From Candidatus Dadabacteria bacterium (GTDB taxonomy: Bacteria; Desulfobacterota_D; UBA1144; Nemesobacterales; Nemesobacteraceae): DNA of 64,000 bases. Below the pieces are notes generated by a model. It saw only the letters and a list, made by a program, of their open reading frames with translations, had not been told where the DNA came from and did not search any database. Of this stretch, positions 42,225-52,099 are shown in pieces (position 1 is the stretch's first letter; each line of letters starts with the position of its first letter). A program made the translations under genes and the position numbers. The DNA lies in the NCBI GenBank assembly GCA_022827275.1, contig JAJDTG010000005.1:62001-126000 (forward strand). Direction: 5' to 3'.

Positions 42225-43247
42225 CTAGAGGGGTTTGCGTGTCAGGAAGCAATATAGGGGCGTGAAGATTCCGGTCCTGCCGCCCGCGATGTAGGCGTTG
42301 GCGGTCCGAGCGGTCAGCCTTGCGATTTCCGTAGAGCCTTTCGGGAACACCCCCAGTGTCTCGGCGAGCCTGGATGTCCCGATGAAAGTCTTACGGATCA
42401 GGGAACTGCTGCGTGGGGATTTGTCCAGCGTTCCGTGCCGGGTCTCCATGGGTTTATACCACGGCGTGGTCGAACCGTTCTCCTCGACGGCTCGGTCCAC
42501 CCCCTCGACAACCTGGAATCCCGCGGCCTCAAGCGCCCGGTTCACCTCGCCCGTCGTCGCGATATCCCTGAGCGCAATGGAGTGCACCAATTCCTGCTTG
42601 ATAGCCCGGTGCTGATTGTCGTCGGGATCGAACTTGTCCGTAACGCACATTTCCTGACCCCAGAAGAGGGCTCCGGGTTTCAGCACCCGGTAGATCTCGG
42701 CAAACGCGTCCGCCTTTTCTGGAGCATGACATGTCGATTCGATTGCGTAGCCCCGGTCGAAGGTGTTGTCCGCGATGGCGCTCATGTCCATGAAGCTGCA
42801 CGCGAGGTAGTCGACCATGTGGTCGAGCCCTGCCTCGACGTTCAATGATTTTGCCTTGTCCAGCTGGACTTCACTGTTGTTGACCCCGATTACCCTGACA
42901 CCAGCCTCGCGGACGACGCGGCGCATCGGGCCGCCGACCCCGCAACCGATATCGACCACCGTCATCCCCTTGCGCAGATCCAGCTTGGCAATCATCAGCC
43001 GCTGATGCCGGATTATGGAGTCTTCCACGCTCTCGCGGGGGGACAGCGGCGCGAAGTGAAGGGATTCGCCCCAGCCGAACACCATGAACTCGTTGCATAG
43101 GTCGTAATATTCCTTGACGGTCTGGGTGTGGTCGTAACCTGCCCTCGTACCGGCATCCTCTGCGGCCGCCCTCTCGGTCCATCCATTGAAGTGTTGCACC
43201 CTGCGGGCGACGTCCGACCCGCTGTAGGCGATCTTCAGTCCGTTCAA
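42225..43247 (-). CDS. Sterol C-24 methyltransferase-like (ERG6/SMT family) paralogue A
   Basis: FGWGESLHFAPL, VVDIGCGVGGPMRR, YAIESTCHAPEKADAFAEIYRVLKPGALF. Confidence 0.8.
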   Translation of the reverse strand: MNGLKIAYSGSDVARRVQHFNGWTERAAAEDAGTRAGYDHTQTVKEYYDLCNEFMVFGWGESLHFAPLSPRESVEDSIIRHQRLMIAKLDLRKGMTVVDIGCGVGGPMRRVVREAGVRVIGVNNSEVQLDKAKSLNVEAGLDHMVDYLACSFMDMSAIADNTFDRGYAIESTCHAPEKADAFAEIYRVLKPGALFWGQEMCVTDKFDPDDNQHRAIKQELVHSIALRDIATTGEVNRALEAAGFQVVEGVDRAVEENGSTTPWYKPMETRHGTLDKSPRSSSLIRKTFIGTSRLAETLGVFPKGSTEIARLTARTANAYIAGGRTGIFTPLYCFLTRKPL

Positions 43248-43698
43248 TAATTTGCGGAGTCGTATGGCGGGTTCTCCCTGTAAATTTTATGCATTATTTT
43301 TGTTACTCTTTTTTGCCGCGTGAGCTTCCGGAACTCTTATGTAACAGCATCTCTAGGCTCCCGAGCCTGCGAGGAGACAGTCACTATAAAGAAAATTCTA
43401 TAGCACCGACCAGATGGTGTCAATGCTAGATGGTATTAATGAAAAGTGCAAATGATTTCAAAATCAACTTGGCTGGACGGGTGCCGTTTTGCCTGCGACC
43501 AGAATATTTCGTAATGACAGGCTATGGGCCTATGTTAAGGGAACGGACTAGCCGTGCATTGATCTAGACACAGAAGGCAAGCAAAACGATGGGAAGGAGC
43601 AGTGTGTTTACACTCTTTCCATTCATATATATAATCTCCAGGACTAATAACAAATGCATTTCTGGTACTTGACGCTGGATAAGCGGAGATAGCAGCAA

Positions 43699-44742
43699 AT
43701 GAATCCAAACCCAAACGTGCGCAAGGATGAAGCCTTGCTTTATCCATTTCCTGAGGGCTGGTATTTCGTCGCCAGCCGCAAGATGATTAAAAAAAAGGGA
43801 CTCCTGAAGAGAACCTGGCTCGGAGAACAGGTTGTTGTCTGGTGCAACGGGGAGGGGGAAGTTTGCGTTGCTGAGGCGGTCTGTCCGCATCTTGGAGCCG
43901 ATCTCGGTCCCGAGGTAGGGGGACGGGTGCACGACGGTTGCCTTGTATGTCCTTTTCACGGTTTCCAGTTTGACGTGAGCGGTCAATGCGTGGCGACACC
44001 ATTCGCTCCTCCGCCAAAAACCGCCAAGCTTAAGGTGTTCGAGACACGTGAAATCGAGGGTCTCATCTTTGCATGGTGGGGCAGCGGCGGTCGGGAACCT
44101 CAATGGCACCTGCCCGAAATTTCCACAACTCATACCGACTGGAGCGGGATGGAGTTCTGCCACCTCCGTTTTCCGGGACATCCCCAGGAAACTACTGAGA
44201 ACTCCGTGGATGTTGCACACCTTAACTATGTGCACCACTACAACAGTGTGAACATTGTCGGTTCGATATCAATTGACGGCACCTTGCTCAGAAATTCCTT
44301 CAACTTCAAACGCGGCCTTACGGTTGCCGGCATCAAGCTTTTCGAGTACGACGTTTCTGCGGTCGCCAGCATACACGGGCTTGGCTATTCAATTGTCGAG
44401 GTTCACGAACATTCGATCAATATGGACACCCGCCTGTGGGTGCTTGCAACACCGATTGATGGCAAATTTATTGAAATGACCTTGGTGAGCCAAGTGCGGC
44501 AACTTCGTAATCTGAAGGGAGTGGGCCACGGGCTGCGGCTCCTTCCCCTAGGGCTCAGGACCCGCCTCATGAACAAGGTCCTCATTTCCTCCCAGGAGCA
44601 TGACGTCATGCAGGATGTCGTCATCTGGAGCAATCTGAAACATCGGTCACTTCCGAGGCTTTGCAGTGTTGACGGCGATATCGGGAAGTATCGGCGCTAC
44701 TGCAGGCAGTTCTATCCGGATGGTCAGTATTATAATCCGTAG
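43699..44742 (+). CDS. Rieske [2Fe-2S] non-heme iron oxygenase (cholesterol 7-desaturase / sterol demethylase-like)
   Basis: CPHLGADLGPEVGGRVHDGCLVCPFH Rieske motif; NSVDVAHLNYVHH iron ligands. Confidence 0.85.
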   Translation: MNPNPNVRKDEALLYPFPEGWYFVASRKMIKKKGLLKRTWLGEQVVVWCNGEGEVCVAEAVCPHLGADLGPEVGGRVHDGCLVCPFHGFQFDVSGQCVATPFAPPPKTAKLKVFETREIEGLIFAWWGSGGREPQWHLPEISTTHTDWSGMEFCHLRFPGHPQETTENSVDVAHLNYVHHYNSVNIVGSISIDGTLLRNSFNFKRGLTVAGIKLFEYDVSAVASIHGLGYSIVEVHEHSINMDTRLWVLATPIDGKFIEMTLVSQVRQLRNLKGVGHGLRLLPLGLRTRLMNKVLISSQEHDVMQDVVIWSNLKHRSLPRLCSVDGDIGKYRRYCRQFYPDGQYYNP

Positions 44743-44819
44743 AAGTATCTAGAGGATGTTTATGCCGATTTCGGCATGCTGTTCAGCTTTTCCATGCCGC
44801 ACAGTGGAATCTTCGTGAT

Positions 44820-47150
44820 CTACGCGGTTGAGCCTCTCAATCGTTCCCTGATCTGCTCGCTGGTTTCCTTGGTCTCGTCAAGCAGCATCAGAAGCGGTGG
44901 AAGGAAGAAAAAATCTGCCAGCAGGGCAATAATTACCGTTATTCCCACCAAAAGACCAAGCACCTGGTTTCCCACCAACCCGGATGCTCCGAACACCATA
45001 AAGCCCAGCCCGAACACTACGGTAGTCGTAAACAGCGCCCTGCCCACAAAGCGAAAAGCTATTTGAACGGACTCCGAAGGCAGTTTCCCCGCCTTTCTGC
45101 TATCCGTGTATTTTGTCATGAAGTGGATGGTGTCGTCCACAATGATGCCGAATGCTATAGCGGTGACGACCGCCGCCGGAACTCCTACATCTCCCACCAG
45201 ATACCCCCACAGTCCCATGGCCATAGCGGCCGGAAGGAAATTGGGGATCAGACTGACCAGCCCCAGGCGTATGCTTCTAAATATGGCGAACAGCAGCAGG
45301 GAAACGATGGCCATCGCCACAAAAGTGCCCTGCAGCATATTTTCAATGTTCCTCTGAATCGAATGAGACCCCACAATCGAAATTCCCGTAGCGCCGGTTT
45401 CCATGCTGGGGGCATTCTGCTGCAGCCACGCGCGTGCACGGTCGTCGAGATTAATCTTCTCCTTGCTGGACATACTCTTCACTGAGACCGTTACGCGTGT
45501 TGATCTCCGGTCATGGTCGATCAGATTGTTAAGGTCGCGGCCTATCGGGAGAGAAAACTCATAAAGCAAGAGATACTGCGCGGCGAGTTCAGGATCGTCG
45601 GGAAGCGCGTAGTAATCCGGGTCATCGCCATGCAGGTTCTTGTTCAGACGCTTCATGATGTCGGCAATTGAGAAGATATGGACAAATTCCGGTTGCTCCC
45701 GGTACCAATCCGCAAACGCTTCGACCTGTTTTAGGTACTCAATGTCCGTGATGGCGCCCTCGCGGCCGGAATCCAGAGAGTACTCATAGGTTTCCACGCC
45801 AGGGAAGTTCTCGCTCAGGAAATCCGCGGACCGCCGGAACTCGTAACTCTCGTCAAGAACCTCAAGCCAGTTCTCCCTAAGTTCGATCTTGGAGATGCCG
45901 GCAACCAGAAAGACAGTCAGAATGCCAAAGAAACAAAGAAGGACCGTACGATAGGAGATGACAAAACGGCTGAGACGATCGAAAAAATCCTGTTTGTCTT
46001 CGCCTATTTTCCGGGGACGAATAGGTAGTATTGACAGGAATGCGGGCAACAGAGTCACCGAAAAGACGAAAGCGCACATGGAACCGAACGCCACGATGTT
46101 ACCCATGACCTTAAAGGGCGGCATATCTACGAAATTCAGGCTCAGAAATCCGATTGCAGTTGTGAACGAGGTAAGGAAAATAGGCCACACGTCCACTCGC
46201 ACGGCATGGATTGCCGCTTCTGTTCTCGTCATGCCCTGGCGTAAGCCCCCGGACATTGCCTCGATAATGTGCACGGAGTGAGCGACGGTCACAGCCATCA
46301 GTACAAACAGTGCGGCACCGCTTTCACCAAACAGCTTTAAGCCTGTCCACCCGGCAAAGCCCAGCGCGGATGGGATGACGGCAACAATCATCAGCACAAT
46401 GGCAAGTGTCCCCCATATCGAACGTATCAGAATCAAGGCGACAAGCAGCATGGTTCCAAGAGCAATGGGCCCAAGGATGGCCGTTTCATCGTCAAGCGCG
46501 TCACCAATGACACGATTGAGGATGAGTCCGCCTAAAAGATGGTAGTCGATGGATGTATATTTCTCCCCGGCGGCGGCAGTAGTTTCATACAGGTAGTCGG
46601 TAACCTCTCGCTTGGCCAATTCCCGATTGTCGTCAGGAAGAGTAATGCTGACAACCAGGCCGGCAACTCGTCCGTCGCGGGAGACGAATCGCCCGGCAAC
46701 TTCCTCAGTGCCGAGTGCGATATCCGTGATTCGTTGTATATCGGTATCGCTCAGGGAACTGGCTTCGTCGATAAGCGGCTCAACAACCAGCTCATCTTCG
46801 AAACCCTCGCTATGTGTGTAGTTCGAGATAGAGTCGACACGGGTGGCGTACGGGGTGCGCCAAAGCTGCTCAGTCAACTCTTCAATGGCGACAAGCCTTT
46901 CCTGTGTGAAAATTGTGCCGTTATGCGGCGCTACGGCAACCAGTACAGCATCGGACAGTGCATATGTCTCTTCAAGCTGTTCCAGCGCTATGAGGTGTGG
47001 GTCGGATTCGCCAAAGTGGTTACGGAAGTCCACGTCCACCACAATCAAACGCGCGGCTCCCGCGGCAAGGGCCAGCACAACAAGCAAAGAGATCAAAATG
47101 GTCAGCCAGCGGCGGGTGACGATCATTGAGATGCAAGATTCTAGGTTCAT
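44820..47150 (-). CDS. RND/MMPL-family transporter (HpnN-like)
   Basis: 776 aa, two 6-TM halves, FGIIVDDTIHFMTKYTDSRK, VTVAHSVHIIEAM. Confidence 0.87.
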   Translation of the reverse strand: MNLESCISMIVTRRWLTILISLLVVLALAAGAARLIVVDVDFRNHFGESDPHLIALEQLEETYALSDAVLVAVAPHNGTIFTQERLVAIEELTEQLWRTPYATRVDSISNYTHSEGFEDELVVEPLIDEASSLSDTDIQRITDIALGTEEVAGRFVSRDGRVAGLVVSITLPDDNRELAKREVTDYLYETTAAAGEKYTSIDYHLLGGLILNRVIGDALDDETAILGPIALGTMLLVALILIRSIWGTLAIVLMIVAVIPSALGFAGWTGLKLFGESGAALFVLMAVTVAHSVHIIEAMSGGLRQGMTRTEAAIHAVRVDVWPIFLTSFTTAIGFLSLNFVDMPPFKVMGNIVAFGSMCAFVFSVTLLPAFLSILPIRPRKIGEDKQDFFDRLSRFVISYRTVLLCFFGILTVFLVAGISKIELRENWLEVLDESYEFRRSADFLSENFPGVETYEYSLDSGREGAITDIEYLKQVEAFADWYREQPEFVHIFSIADIMKRLNKNLHGDDPDYYALPDDPELAAQYLLLYEFSLPIGRDLNNLIDHDRRSTRVTVSVKSMSSKEKINLDDRARAWLQQNAPSMETGATGISIVGSHSIQRNIENMLQGTFVAMAIVSLLLFAIFRSIRLGLVSLIPNFLPAAMAMGLWGYLVGDVGVPAAVVTAIAFGIIVDDTIHFMTKYTDSRKAGKLPSESVQIAFRFVGRALFTTTVVFGLGFMVFGASGLVGNQVLGLLVGITVIIALLADFFFLPPLLMLLDETKETSEQIRERLRGSTA

Positions 47151-47270
47151 ACGATCATGCAGAATTATGCAATATGTGTAGGTTTCAGATCTGGCATTTC
47201 CTCTTTACTTTGCCACGTTAAGCTCTATCCACCTTTACAGTGCTATATTACTGAACACAGGAATTATAGC

Positions 47271-47791
47271 GCGACAATCAAGATGAAAATGGTTGCGGCA
47301 ATCAAGACGAAATTCATGTCGCAATAAAAAAGACAATACCGGGATATTTCAGGGGATGCAACCTTGGGAGCTATATGATGGTAAAGTCAAAATCTTTCTC
47401 TGCTGCTCTGTAATTTGAGCATTTCTGCGAAGTCCCCTCCAAGTACCCGGTATAACGCCTCATGAGTTGGAATCATCGCTATATTGTGCTCGGCTGTCTG
47501 GCTACCTCTGCAGTTCCCATTGTAATCATTTACTCCTTCTCTAACTATCATCGAATAACCTGGATATTAAATCATTATTCTATTTCTCTGATATTTTGTT
47601 TTTCATTTTTATGATGTCCTCGTAATTTCTGTTGCTTGTTATGGGGACAATTTCCACATATAGATTTCTGTCTGATAAAGGGCAGGAAGTTTCCGGCACC
47701 TGCACAATCCCCGATTCCCGGGGTTGCGTCCCCTGAAATATTCCGGTATTGTCTCTCCTATCACAATATGAAATTTCATCTTGATTGTCGC
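47271..47791. mobile_element. Non-autonomous/decayed insertion element with ~70-nt inverted arms (47294-47363 and 47722-47791)
   Basis: GCGACAATCAAGATGAAA at left end and its inverted copy at right; arms share GACAATACCGG(G/A)ATATTTCAGGGGA(T/C)GCAACC; TTATAG flanks both sides; no transposase ORF. Confidence 0.6.
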
Positions 47792-47823
47792 TTTATAGTC
47801 AGATAGATTGCTACAGGTGGACG

Positions 47824-48183
47824 ATGAGCATTCAAAATAACCAACTTGAGTTGCAGGCCGATCAGATTGAAGGGGTCCTGATAATAAGCGTAGCTGGCCG
47901 GATTGATGGCATGAACGCGCAGGAATTCCACCAGAATCTGGACAAAGAAATTGGCAGTTCTGAAAATCCCGTAGTTCTGGATCTTGAAAAGTTATCCTAC
48001 ATCAGTAGTGCGGGATTGCGTTCAATTCTGCTTATTGCGAAAACACTCCAAGTTAAAAAGACAAGATTTGTGCTTTGTTCCTTACCCGGCCCCATAAAAG
48101 AAATCTTCGAGATTGCGGGTTTTGACAAAATCATTAATGTGCTCGAATCCCGTTCTGATGCTCTGGCTACAATAACGGGTTAA
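47824..48183 (+). CDS. STAS-domain anti-sigma factor antagonist (RsbV-like)
   Basis: VVLDLEKLSYISSAGLRSILLIAKTL. Confidence 0.9.
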   Translation: MSIQNNQLELQADQIEGVLIISVAGRIDGMNAQEFHQNLDKEIGSSENPVVLDLEKLSYISSAGLRSILLIAKTLQVKKTRFVLCSLPGPIKEIFEIAGFDKIINVLESRSDALATITG

Positions 48184-48188
48184 GCGCG

Positions 48189-50414
48189 TTAGGAAGAAGC
48201 AGTTGCCGAATCCTCGCCTTCTGCCGTCTCTTCTGGAATATCAATCACTTGATTAGCTTGGGGGTCAAGCGGCAAGTCAACAATCATATCTGTATATTCG
48301 CCTTCCTCCGTTTCTACGCGAAACTCACCGCCGTGCTGTCGTACTATGTCGTTGGACAGCGATAATCCCAGACCTGTCCCTTTATCCGTGGGTTTCGTTG
48401 TATAGAACGGATTAAAGATACGCTCCAATGCAGATTGGGGAATGCCGGTTCCATTGTCACGAACATGTATCTCAATACGATCACCAACCAGCCGCGTACT
48501 CAAATTAAGCGTCGGTTGATAATCCTTCTTTGACGCATCGTCGGCAGCAGCCAGTTTTTTTCGTTTTTCGTCCGCGGCATAGCAGGCATTGGTTACCAGA
48601 TTTAGGAAAACCCGGCCAATGTCTTGCGGTTGCACGGTGATCTCTCCTATATCCGGCGAATAGTCTTCTTGTATTTCCAGCTGGAAGTCAGGGTCGGCGG
48701 CGCGAGCACTGTGGAACGCAAGCAACGCATGCTCGTTAAGCAATATGCTGAGGTCAGTTGGTTGCCATTCCCCGCCACCACGACCCATCTTGAGCATGTC
48801 TGTTATAATTCGGTTCGCACGAGTTCCATGCTCGTGGATGCGCTTCAGATTTCCTGTCAAATCCTCGACTACTTCCTCGACTAACTCCGGATCGTATTCC
48901 TCTTTTGCGTCCCCGTTAGCCTCCATTTTGGCTACCTCTTCCAGCAGTTCTTCCAGCAGTTCTTGTGAAACCTCTGAGAAGTTCATGATGAAGTTCATGG
49001 GATTTTTGATTTCGTGCGCGACCCCGGCTGTCAACTGGCCAAGCGCGGCAAGCTTCTCCCGCATCACAATCTGGTCCTGAGCCCGTTTCAACTCTTCGTT
49101 AGTATGTGCTAGCTCCTCGTTTTTTTCCTGCAGTTGGTTAGCGAGTGTTTCTACAAGATTAAGGCGCTGTACTTCCAGTGCGTTATATCGGAACACCTCA
49201 AGCGCCTTGGCTAGTTGCGCGATTTCGTCATTACCTCTGGTGTCGACGGTTATTTCCAGGTTTCCATCAGCCATTTCCTGCATTTGACTCGATATCCGTT
49301 CCAGACGCCGAATCAGGCGGCGTTGTACAAACAGCCATCCCAGCAAGATTCCACCACTTATACTGACGATATTGAAAGCCAGCAGGACTTTCGTGCTGGT
49401 AGCAGTTACGGCGGCCGCTTTGCTCGCCATCTCCCCTGCAGCCATGCTTGAATCATTTACAACCCTTTCTACTCGCGCTACGATGTCAATTCCTAAAGCC
49501 TGATTTTTGAGGAGTAGGGCGGATAATTCATCGTCAACTGCAAGTTCCCGGCTGCGCAGGTCGAATCCGTTGTTTTCCCTTCTCCCGAATGAGATCAGGT
49601 CTTCGAAAATCCCAGACAGCTGGTCATGAAGGTCGCTTCCCTCCTGTTCGTATTTCTCAAGCGCATCAAGTGATCGGCTGGTGCTGCCGGCTGCGGCTTC
49701 GAACCGTTCTCGCAATGGCTGAAGCATGGCCGCCTCGGTCACTACAAACGTGGTTGCAAGCAGCTGCGAAGCGACTACAGCCGCTTCACGAAGTTCAAAC
49801 AAGCGGCGATAGATCAGGAATTCCGGTTCGGAGAAATGAACCGAGCGGGGAGATTGCGCTGCATCAAGAGACCGGTGTCCGGTCATTACATAGAACATCT
49901 GATCGTCGATCTCGTTAATTATAATCGGCGTTATTTTACTTTGGATACCCTGAAGCTCGTCTCTAAGATTGAGACTGCTCTCGCGAAGGTCGAAACGTTC
50001 CCTGACAAGCAATTTGATTCGCTCAATGTTCTGGATTATGGCGACCCCGTCAGATTGAATCTGCCGCGCTTGTTCGCTTTCTCCCTGATTTTCCATCATT
50101 GCCGAGAGTTGTGTTTTAAATGCATCCGCCTGCAGGTCGACCGTCTTGGATACGGTCCTGAACTGCTCAGGCGTGCTCGCGGTGAGTCGGGGAGCGGCGG
50201 CTACGAGCATGGCTGTCTGCTGGGCGATTGCAAACGCCGATGTCATCTCGGGTATGTTCTTTTCATTAACGTTTTGCTGAACTTTGCCGATTTGGCTAAG
50301 GAAGAAAAGAGCCATCAAACTGACGATGATGATGAGCACTACAGCACCTGCGTAACTTATATAAAGTTGCGTGGAAATCTGCGTAGAAATTTTGTTCCAG
50401 AGTTTTGAAAGCAT
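48189..50414 (-). CDS. Membrane histidine kinase (periplasmic sensor, HAMP, HisKA, HATPase)
   Basis: 741 aa; LAALGQLTAGVAHEIKNPMNFIMNF, NLVTNACYAADE, VRDNGTGIP, GTGLGLSLSNDIV. Confidence 0.93.
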   Translation of the reverse strand: MLSKLWNKISTQISTQLYISYAGAVVLIIIVSLMALFFLSQIGKVQQNVNEKNIPEMTSAFAIAQQTAMLVAAAPRLTASTPEQFRTVSKTVDLQADAFKTQLSAMMENQGESEQARQIQSDGVAIIQNIERIKLLVRERFDLRESSLNLRDELQGIQSKITPIIINEIDDQMFYVMTGHRSLDAAQSPRSVHFSEPEFLIYRRLFELREAAVVASQLLATTFVVTEAAMLQPLRERFEAAAGSTSRSLDALEKYEQEGSDLHDQLSGIFEDLISFGRRENNGFDLRSRELAVDDELSALLLKNQALGIDIVARVERVVNDSSMAAGEMASKAAAVTATSTKVLLAFNIVSISGGILLGWLFVQRRLIRRLERISSQMQEMADGNLEITVDTRGNDEIAQLAKALEVFRYNALEVQRLNLVETLANQLQEKNEELAHTNEELKRAQDQIVMREKLAALGQLTAGVAHEIKNPMNFIMNFSEVSQELLEELLEEVAKMEANGDAKEEYDPELVEEVVEDLTGNLKRIHEHGTRANRIITDMLKMGRGGGEWQPTDLSILLNEHALLAFHSARAADPDFQLEIQEDYSPDIGEITVQPQDIGRVFLNLVTNACYAADEKRKKLAAADDASKKDYQPTLNLSTRLVGDRIEIHVRDNGTGIPQSALERIFNPFYTTKPTDKGTGLGLSLSNDIVRQHGGEFRVETEEGEYTDMIVDLPLDPQANQVIDIPEETAEGEDSATASS

Positions 50415-50454
50415 TCCGCTTATCTCAATGTCTTTTGCATATCCAAAACGTCGG

Positions 50455-51654
50455 TCAGTATCGTCGTGTTAGAGTCGTGAGAGGCGTATACTGGCCATCA
50501 GGACCAATAATCGTCAAGAACACGCTGTCTGAGCCTTGATTGTCATTCTTGCTATATCGCAAGGTGAAGCCGTCCAAATTAATGTTGTTGCCAGTCCGCA
50601 GCACCGCGTCGATGCAATCGCGGTTAACCTGTTTGCCGCAATTGTCTACTACATAGATAGCCAAACGCCCTGCTAAATATCCTTCATACGATATAAATCC
50701 GGGTTTTGCCGCCGGATCGTACGCCTTGAGCGCAGCACGATAGGAAGCGGAAGCGGGCACCGTGTTTCCGGTTGGAAAAGGAACCACCTGCGTAACTAGA
50801 ACTCCGGCTCCTTGATCACCCAGTTCGCTTGCCAAGGCATTGCTGCCTACGAAAGAAAGTGTCATAAAAATGGAATTCATGCCGATGTGGCGTGCCCACT
50901 TAATAAATGTCGCAGTTGGCTTGTAGGGACCAATAATGATCACAGCTTCCGGTCCGGTGGCACGTAAATCAAGAAGCGCCGTCTTTATCGCGACAGTATT
51001 GCGAGAAAATATCCCCGTTCCGATAGTAGAAAGTTTGCGACGTTCAAGAGCAAGAAGTATCCCTTGCAACCCGGCGCGACCGAATGAATCATCCTGATAG
51101 AGAATGGCAATGCGATTAATTCCGAGATCAGTCGTCAATCGTTCTACCATCTCCTCGGTTTCTTGATAATACGAAGCCCGAAGGTTGATTACTGTCCGGC
51201 GTGCATTGTCACGCAGGAATTCTGCACCGGTCATAGGAGCTATGTAAGGTACATCGTGTTCCTCCGCGACAGGTACCGCAGCTTTGGAGGTAGGAGTGCC
51301 AACTGCGCCGATGAGTGCGAAAACCCTCTCACCAATCAGTTGCTGCGTATTTACGATTGCCGCCTCCGGTTCGTATGCGTCATCCAATGATCGCAGTTCC
51401 AGGCGACGTCCGTTAACGCCACCCCGGTCATTAACCTCTTTAAACGCGGCAAGAATGCCGACTTGCATGCCTTTACCAAGCTCGCTAGCTGGCCCACTGA
51501 AGGCAGCGGACTGACCAAAGACAATACGATCACTGTATACGCCCGGCACGGCGCGTGGTTGTTGTTGGGCTTCCCCTGACGCTACGCTTGTCAGTATTGC
51601 AACTATTGAAGCGGCAATCACTTTTTTGAGAGACAGTCTGCTTAATAACCGCAT
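50455..51654 (-). CDS. Periplasmic branched-chain-amino-acid-type (Peripla_BP_6) binding protein
   Basis: Signal peptide; IVFGQSAAFSGPASELGKGMQVGILAAFKEVNDRGGVNGRRLEL. Confidence 0.9.
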   Translation of the reverse strand: MRLLSRLSLKKVIAASIVAILTSVASGEAQQQPRAVPGVYSDRIVFGQSAAFSGPASELGKGMQVGILAAFKEVNDRGGVNGRRLELRSLDDAYEPEAAIVNTQQLIGERVFALIGAVGTPTSKAAVPVAEEHDVPYIAPMTGAEFLRDNARRTVINLRASYYQETEEMVERLTTDLGINRIAILYQDDSFGRAGLQGILLALERRKLSTIGTGIFSRNTVAIKTALLDLRATGPEAVIIIGPYKPTATFIKWARHIGMNSIFMTLSFVGSNALASELGDQGAGVLVTQVVPFPTGNTVPASASYRAALKAYDPAAKPGFISYEGYLAGRLAIYVVDNCGKQVNRDCIDAVLRTGNNINLDGFTLRYSKNDNQGSDSVFLTIIGPDGQYTPLTTLTRRY

Positions 51655-51664
51655 TTCATTTTTG

Positions 51665-52099
51665 CTAAATTTTCTTGATCATAGTCAGATGATTACGATC
51701 ACTGTTGCGTTGATAGCGCAGCTCTGTCATCAGTTGCTTCGCCAGCATTATTCCTGCTCCACCAATACGGCGGTCTTCAAGCGAACTTTCGACATCAAGC
51801 TCCGGCGCGTCTTCTAGCGGATTAAAGGGATATCCATCATCCAGTATCTCAACAGTCATGGTTTCACCTTCTCTCGAGAAGATGATTTCCACTTCATGTT
51901 CCTGATCATCATCATGCGCATAGCTTGCCACGTTGGTGAAGATCTCCTCCAGGGAGAGTTGCGTGGGGAACAACGCTTCAGAGGGGAGACCCTGCTGTTC
52001 AAAAAATTCCTCCAGCGCTACCGCAATCGTTTGGATTTCTTCCATTCGATTGGGAACTATCAACGTACGTGAAGCTTGCATCTTACCGTCTTTGCCCAT
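51665..52099 (-). CDS. RsbW-like anti-sigma factor kinase (HATPase_c_2)
   Basis: LEEIFTNVASYAHDDDQEHEVEI, EILDDGYPFNPLEDAPE, GGAGIMLAKQLMTEL; TAATG overlap with upstream gene. Confidence 0.88.
   Translation of the reverse strand: MGKDGKMQASRTLIVPNRMEEIQTIAVALEEFFEQQGLPSEALFPTQLSLEEIFTNVASYAHDDDQEHEVEIIFSREGETMTVEILDDGYPFNPLEDAPELDVESSLEDRRIGGAGIMLAKQLMTELRYQRNSDRNHLTMIKKI

Noticed and set aside
46539-47129. 196-aa plus-strand ORF
   Set aside because: Antisense to the RND transporter
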